From assembly GCA_017430085.1 (NCBI GenBank), contig JAFRNR010000017.1, positions 1-44,763 of the forward strand: a stretch of DNA of 44,763 nucleotides, written 5' to 3'. Positions 40,447 to 44,763 of this stretch are shown here, piece by piece. Source of the stretch: Lachnospiraceae bacterium. Its GTDB lineage: Bacteria; Bacillota; Clostridia; Lachnospirales; Lachnospiraceae. Position 1 is the first letter of the stretch. Each line of letters opens with the position of its first letter. Under the pieces are notes generated by a model, which ran no database searches, was not told the origin of the DNA, and worked only from the letters and a program-made list of their open reading frames with translations. A program made the translations under genes and the position numbers.

Positions 40447-41826
40447 ATGAAAAGAATACAGCATTATTTCCTTGCGATCCTTATCGTGCTGTCCATGATG
40501 CTTCTTTCTGCCTGCGGACAGTCCGGCCAACCGACGGACCCTTCGATTCCGTCGGAAACGACAGACCAATCGATCCCGACAAAGTCTTCGGACCGGTCTG
40601 AAACCGATCCTTCTCACAGCACTACGGAATCCTCAGAATCCTCCGCGTCCCCTGAATCCCCTTCGTCTTCCGCTTCCCCGTCTGCCGATTCCCCGATCCC
40701 GGACCGCCGTATCGGCGTGGTCAGAACGGGAGATTACATCACTCAGACGGAACAGGGGATATACACGGTAGTTACGGAAAAAGTAACGGAATCCGGCTAC
40801 GGCTATATGACCTTCGTCCTGTACTGTGATCATTATTCTGATGAATTTGTAAAGCTTTGCGGAAGAGTGGACTGTCCGCACAACACGGCGGAGTGTGACG
40901 CGTGTCTGGGCCGCTGTGTTCCTTTACTGGGGTATTTTAACGATCACCTGTATTATATCCAACAAAGAAATCAGGCAAACGCGGCCACGAATGCTCTCTG
41001 CCGCATGGACCCGGATGGACGTAATAAAACTACTGTTCTTTCTCTTTTCCCTGACACTCAGGAAGGAAAGCAAAACATCGGAATGGCGGACCCGGAGTTC
41101 TTTAACGGATACTTTAAGGTTGGACTTCAAAAACTGAATGAAGACGGTATAGTAAAGTACGAGATATGCTATTGCAGTCTGGATGATCCGTCCTCTCTGA
41201 AACCTACGGCTCTGGAACTGAAGCATCCCATGTCGGAACTGCAGAGCATCCAGTTCAGCAACGGCGACAGTATACTGGTCGGAGACCAGTTTGACGGGGA
41301 CCAGACAAAAGACGATCAGGGAGTGCTGATCTATGAATTCCTTTATGCGTGGGATCCTGCTTCCAATAACCTGGAACCGGTAGGAGACAGAAAAACGGAC
41401 GGAGGCGGATATTATGACCGATCCGGCGGGTATCTGATAGAAGAAGGCAAAATCTGCCGCTGGCATTATGAAGACCGCTCGGCAGAACCTGTGTTTGACA
41501 CGGGCCTGGAGGGAAACTTGTTCCTCTATTGCTATCCGGACTGCCTTGTCGTTTCGGAATCCCGGGCAGCGGATGAGGAAGAGACCGATACGGTGTCCCT
41601 GTGGTTCTATGACTGGGACTTCAACAGTCTGGGAGAATGCCGCGTCGTATTCGACAGAGCCAGCTGGTATCCGTCCGTCATCGTGGGAGAGACGGAAAAC
41701 AGGATCATTCTGGGAGATCCGTTCCGGATCGATTATCCCCTGTGGTACATCGAAAAATCCGACTTCGGCACCGGAAACATCGCCCTGCACGAATACCATT
41801 ATCCGGAGATGGATCTGCTGGAGTGA
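40447..41826 (+). CDS. Cys-motif lipoprotein, paralogue 3 (459 aa)
   Basis: Lipobox LLSAC (Cys23) after MKRIQHYFLAILIVLSMM, then a Ser/Thr/Pro linker with SSESSASPESPSSSASPS-type repeats (to about residue 80). The motif here is CGRVDCPHNTAECDACL, with an extra cysteine, followed by LCRMDPDGRNKTTVL, LYAWDPASNNLEPVGDRK, FYDWDFNSLGECRV, and the C-terminus YIEKSDFGTGNIALHEYHYP. It starts 57 nt after paralogue 2 and stops 34 nt before the ABC ATPase, which links the family to the transporter. Confidence 0.8.
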   Translation: MKRIQHYFLAILIVLSMMLLSACGQSGQPTDPSIPSETTDQSIPTKSSDRSETDPSHSTTESSESSASPESPSSSASPSADSPIPDRRIGVVRTGDYITQTEQGIYTVVTEKVTESGYGYMTFVLYCDHYSDEFVKLCGRVDCPHNTAECDACLGRCVPLLGYFNDHLYYIQQRNQANAATNALCRMDPDGRNKTTVLSLFPDTQEGKQNIGMADPEFFNGYFKVGLQKLNEDGIVKYEICYCSLDDPSSLKPTALELKHPMSELQSIQFSNGDSILVGDQFDGDQTKDDQGVLIYEFLYAWDPASNNLEPVGDRKTDGGGYYDRSGGYLIEEGKICRWHYEDRSAEPVFDTGLEGNLFLYCYPDCLVVSESRAADEEETDTVSLWFYDWDFNSLGECRVVFDRASWYPSVIVGETENRIILGDPFRIDYPLWYIEKSDFGTGNIALHEYHYPEMDLLE

Positions 41827-41860
41827 CACCGTCCGCATAGACTTTTAGGGAAAACGACTG

Positions 41861-42577
41861 ATGGAACTTGTGATTCGAGATCTTACCAAACGCTACGGGG
41901 AAAAGCTGGCGCTGGACAGCTTTTCCTACTCTTTTACGCCCGGGATCTACGGCATCCTCGGCGCGAACGGCGCGGGTAAAACTACCCTGATGAATCTCAT
42001 CACGGACAACGTGAAGCGGGATCAGGGCGAGATCCTGCTGGACGGGAAGGAGATCCTGACGCTGGGAGCCGCTTACCGCGCCCTGTTGGGCTACATGCCG
42101 CAGCAGCAGGGGATGTATCCGGACTTCTCCGCAAGAGAGTTCCTGCTGTACATGGCGGAACTGAAGGGGCTGCAGCGGAAACAGGCGGCGGAGCAGATAG
42201 GGGAATTGCTGCACGTGACCGGACTGTCCGATGTGGCGCATAAACGGCTGGGCGGTTTTTCCGGCGGGATGAAGCAGCGGGCGCTGCTGTGTCAGGCGCT
42301 GCTGGGGGATCCGAAGATCCTGATCCTGGATGAGCCCAGCGCGGGGCTGGATCCAAAGGAGAGGCTGCGGATCCGGCAGTATATCGCGGAACTGGCGCAG
42401 GACCGGATCGTGTTTTTAACGACGCATATCGTGAGCGATATCGAATCCATCGCCAAAGACGTTCTGCTGATGAAGGCCGGCCGCGTCCTGACGCACGGGG
42501 CGCCGGAGAAACTGCTGCGGCGGTATGAGGCGGCGGATCTGGAAGAGGTGTATCTGAAACTGCTGGGAGATGATTGA
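41861..42577 (+). CDS. ABC transporter ATP-binding protein
   Basis: A 238-aa ATPase of the ABC-2/antibiotic-export type. Walker A GANGAGKTT (about 34-42), Q-loop YMPQQQGMYPDFSAREFL, signature GGFSGGMKQR, Walker B ILILDEPSAGLDP, and switch histidine FLTTHIVSDIES are all intact. The C-terminus has the VLTHGAPEKLL block typical of exporters. The start has TTAGGG about 9-14 nt upstream. It overlaps the permease start by 8 nt, so the two are coupled subunits. Confidence 0.95.
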   Translation: MELVIRDLTKRYGEKLALDSFSYSFTPGIYGILGANGAGKTTLMNLITDNVKRDQGEILLDGKEILTLGAAYRALLGYMPQQQGMYPDFSAREFLLYMAELKGLQRKQAAEQIGELLHVTGLSDVAHKRLGGFSGGMKQRALLCQALLGDPKILILDEPSAGLDPKERLRIRQYIAELAQDRIVFLTTHIVSDIESIAKDVLLMKAGRVLTHGAPEKLLRRYEAADLEEVYLKLLGDD

Positions 42578-44723
42578 GGTGGAAGCGCGGCGCACGGTGT
42601 TTTCCGGAAAATTCTGGGCTGTGCTGGGGCTTTTGCTGACGGTCACCCTGGCGTTCTTTTTGTATGCGCGCTCCGTGAAAACGGGTGGGCTGACGGAGTA
42701 CGCCCGGCGGTATGACGAGGCGGTGCGGAAGTTCGCGCCGATGAGTTCGGAAGAGGCGACCGCGGACATTGAGGCGTACCGGGCTTTTTCGGAGGCGCAG
42801 TACTTTGAAAACCCGGGCTGGATGCAGGAGCCGGGCCGCTGGGAAGAAAAACTGATTTATGATCAGATGGAAAAGCAGGTGAAGTACCGGGATTATTATC
42901 CACGGTATCTGGAAAAGATCCGGCGGGAAGCAAAGCAGCAGCAGAGCATCAGCATTTTTGCGAAGCCGGGGACCGTGGCGTACGAGAATACGCAGAAGAC
43001 GGCGCGGGAGTTTGCCGCCATGAATGCGGACGGGCTGGACATCGGGCACGATCTCGCGGTGACGGCGGTGTTTGACGACCGGCTGGTCGACTTTGCCATC
43101 CTGATCCTGCTGGGCTTTGTCTGCGCGATGTTCCTGGCGGAGAGAAAGCGCGGCCTGTGGGACATGGTGCATGCGTCGAAAGGCGGCCGGGTGAGGCTGG
43201 CGGTGAAAAGGGCCGGGATCCTGCTGGCGGCGTCCTGGATCGGGACTGCGGTGCTGCTGGGCGGGCGGATCCTGGCATCCGGGATCCTGTATAACGGTCT
43301 GGGAGAATGGGGGCGGAAGCTCCAATCTATCGAGTTTTTCTATAACGTCCCGTATGCAATGACGGTCGGGCAGTTCTGGCTGTTTTACCTGGCGGTCAAG
43401 GCGATGGGCAGTTTTATGATCGCCCTGCTGCTGTGGCTGATCCTGTCATCTTTCTCGCAGCTGAGCCTGGCGGTGGTCGCGGCGGCCGTCGTGCTGGGGG
43501 CTGAATACGGCCTGACCTTCCTGGTCCCCTCGTCCGCGCTGGTGCTGCTGCGCTATGTGAATATCTTCAGTTTTGTCAGTTATATCAACGTTTTTGTCAC
43601 ATATCTGAATCTTCCCGTTTTCGGCGGTCTGATCACCGGGTCCCGGCTGGTGCTGGCGATCCTGCTTCCTCTGTGCGCCGTTTTTCTGGGCGGAAATCTG
43701 CTGATCGCGCAGAAGAAATACCCGGTGACCCGTACGAACCGGATCCTGGGATGGGCGGACGGACTGGCTAAGGCGGCGGAACGGTTCCGGCGGGGCCATT
43801 CGCTGTTCGCCTGGGAAGGCCGAAAACTGATGATCAAACGCCTGGGGATCCTGGTCCTGGCCGCGATGCTGATCTGGTCCTGGCGGGCGGAAGCGCCATA
43901 CCGGCTCTCCACCAATCCCATGCAGGAAGCCCTGGCGGATTTCTACGCCCGCAAATACGCAGGCCCCGCCACGGACGGGGTGCTGCGGGCCATGGAGGAA
44001 GAACTGGCCGGCCTGCAGGCACCGGAGAATGCGGCGGTGCTGGGAAAGATGATCGCGCAGCTAAAGGCGCAGCCCGAAGGGGCGTGGATCGTCCCAACCA
44101 AGCCGTATGAAGCGATCTGGAGCAATAATATCGGCAACTATCACCGTTCCACGGCCCTCATCGCCCTGCTGTTCCTGGTGCTGCTCCTTTACCCGCTGGA
44201 TCCACAAGAAAAACAGGCGGACATGGAAGTACTGATCCGGACCGCGCCGTGCGGGAGAAAAAGCCTTTGGAGAAGAAAAACGGTCTGGTGCGTGCTGATG
44301 GCGGTGCTGGTGTGGCTGGTGATGTATGGGGCGGAGCTTTGGCATACGGGGAAAGTATACGGCTCCCTGCTGTGCCTGAAAGCGCCGATGAGCGTGCTGC
44401 CTGATTTTGCGGATACAAAAATCAGCCTCGGCGCGGGACTGGCTCTGTACTATGCGCTGAAGCTGATCATTCTGTTGGCGGCGGCCTTTACGATCCGTTT
44501 TCTTTCCGCCCTGACAAAGAGCAATCGCAACGCCCTGCTCCTGAGCCTGCTGGTGATCATCGTCCCGGCGATCCTGGTGACCCTGGGCGTCGATGCCGTA
44601 TCCCCGGTATCCTTCCTGAAGCCGCTGGCGACGGTGGAACTGTTCTTCCGGCCGCTGCCGTTTGTGACGGCGGGGATCGCCGGAGCCGCTGCGCTGGTGA
44701 TATCCCGCGTGCCACGGGCATAG
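42570..44723 (+). CDS. Large ABC-2-type permease, apparently two fused halves (717 aa)
   Basis: Residues about 15-37 form TM1 (AVLGLLLTVTLAFFLYA), then a helical outer segment to about 165, then roughly five membrane helices to about 390. A second unit starts at about 420, EGRKLMIKRLGILVLAAMLI, which mirrors EARRTVFSGKFWAVLGLLLT at the N-terminus. It too is followed by an outer segment (about 445-520) and further helices to the end. This suggests duplication and fusion of two ABC-2 permease subunits into one chain. It overlaps the ATPase gene. The exported substrate is unknown. Confidence 0.85.
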   Translation: MIEVEARRTVFSGKFWAVLGLLLTVTLAFFLYARSVKTGGLTEYARRYDEAVRKFAPMSSEEATADIEAYRAFSEAQYFENPGWMQEPGRWEEKLIYDQMEKQVKYRDYYPRYLEKIRREAKQQQSISIFAKPGTVAYENTQKTAREFAAMNADGLDIGHDLAVTAVFDDRLVDFAILILLGFVCAMFLAERKRGLWDMVHASKGGRVRLAVKRAGILLAASWIGTAVLLGGRILASGILYNGLGEWGRKLQSIEFFYNVPYAMTVGQFWLFYLAVKAMGSFMIALLLWLILSSFSQLSLAVVAAAVVLGAEYGLTFLVPSSALVLLRYVNIFSFVSYINVFVTYLNLPVFGGLITGSRLVLAILLPLCAVFLGGNLLIAQKKYPVTRTNRILGWADGLAKAAERFRRGHSLFAWEGRKLMIKRLGILVLAAMLIWSWRAEAPYRLSTNPMQEALADFYARKYAGPATDGVLRAMEEELAGLQAPENAAVLGKMIAQLKAQPEGAWIVPTKPYEAIWSNNIGNYHRSTALIALLFLVLLLYPLDPQEKQADMEVLIRTAPCGRKSLWRRKTVWCVLMAVLVWLVMYGAELWHTGKVYGSLLCLKAPMSVLPDFADTKISLGAGLALYYALKLIILLAAAFTIRFLSALTKSNRNALLLSLLVIIVPAILVTLGVDAVSPVSFLKPLATVELFFRPLPFVTAGIAGAAALVISRVPRA

Positions 44724-44731
44724 TGGGTTAT

Positions 44732-44742
44732 GGGGACGGTTC
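44732..44742. repeat. GGGGACGGTTC-family repeat at the window end
   Basis: GGGGACGGTTC lies 8 nt after the permease stop; the rest of the element runs towards or past the window edge. Confidence 0.6.
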
Positions 44743-44763
44743 TCGGTGGGCGATTTTCCTGAC

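Noticed and set aside
1-44763. CRISPR arrays, tRNA or rRNA genes, insertion sequences, prophage genes
   Set aside because: No regularly spaced direct repeats, no tRNA-like cloverleaf and no transposase or phage protein was recognised when reading both strands by eye. A dedicated tRNA and IS search could still find something small.

Overview
The window looks like chromosomal DNA of a GC-rich Firmicutes bacterium, most likely an anaerobic member of the Clostridia. The reasons are the Gram-positive ribosome binding sites (AGGAGG), many lipoproteins with LSAC/LAGC-type lipoboxes, a Gram-positive GAAC-N4-GTTC SOS box, BlaI/BlaR-type and PadR/HAAS gene pairs, a B-type dihydroorotate dehydrogenase (pyrD plus pyrK), and a desulfoferrodoxin. 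No rRNA, tRNA, CRISPR array, phage gene or transposase was recognised. The species cannot be named from the sequence.

Layout. 1-3.2 kb: the 5' part of a Ser/Thr protein kinase, divergent from a helix-turn-helix gene; two divergent ribbon-helix-helix genes with an operator-like palindrome; a lipoprotein with two tandem DUF4352-like domains; a zinc-ribbon/TM2 protein. 3.3-10.7 kb: C69 dipeptidase, RidA, a dicarboxylate/amino-acid symporter, desulfoferrodoxin, a YwaF-type membrane protein, and an OmpR-type two-component system with a DUF4342 protein upstream. 10.9-15.7 kb: an ECF sigma factor with its probable membrane partner, a small Cys-rich protein, an ABC-F ATPase with an attenuator-like leader, and a frameshifted HTH-TPR gene. 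15.7-22.7 kb: the cysteine biosynthesis pair cysK-cysE, a lipoprotein, a Nudix hydrolase, a PPOX/NimA-like flavoprotein, a CyuA-type cysteine desulfidase (UPF0597), a YitT-type membrane protein and another lipoprotein.

23-28.8 kb: a UvrD/PcrA-type helicase with an SOS box on its promoter, then a three-gene BlaI-BlaR1-like system. Its M56 receptor carries C-terminal Asp-box (BNR) repeats instead of a penicillin-binding domain, and two BlaI-type operators overlie the promoter. 28.9-34.6 kb: the pyrimidine operon pyrC-K-D-F-E-B-I on the minus strand, with a leader terminator just before pyrC.

34.6-44.7 kb is the most accessory-looking part. It holds a PadR/HAAS/secreted-protein operon; a secreted-protein gene with a frameshifted signal peptide; and three paralogous Cys-motif lipoproteins interleaved with a membrane-anchored XRE regulator, followed by an ABC ATPase and a large, apparently double permease. 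Spacings of 25-57 nt and one overlap suggest that the regulator, lipoproteins 2 and 3, the ATPase and the permease form one operon: a candidate undescribed envelope sensing and export system.

Two families of short dispersed repeats run through the gaps between genes. One has the core GGGGACGGTTC, often framed by TGACA/TGTCA or by CAGGGCCA/TGGCCCTG. The other is a perfect hairpin with arms GGGCCGTTG and CAACGGCCC. One copy lies inside the pyr operon.
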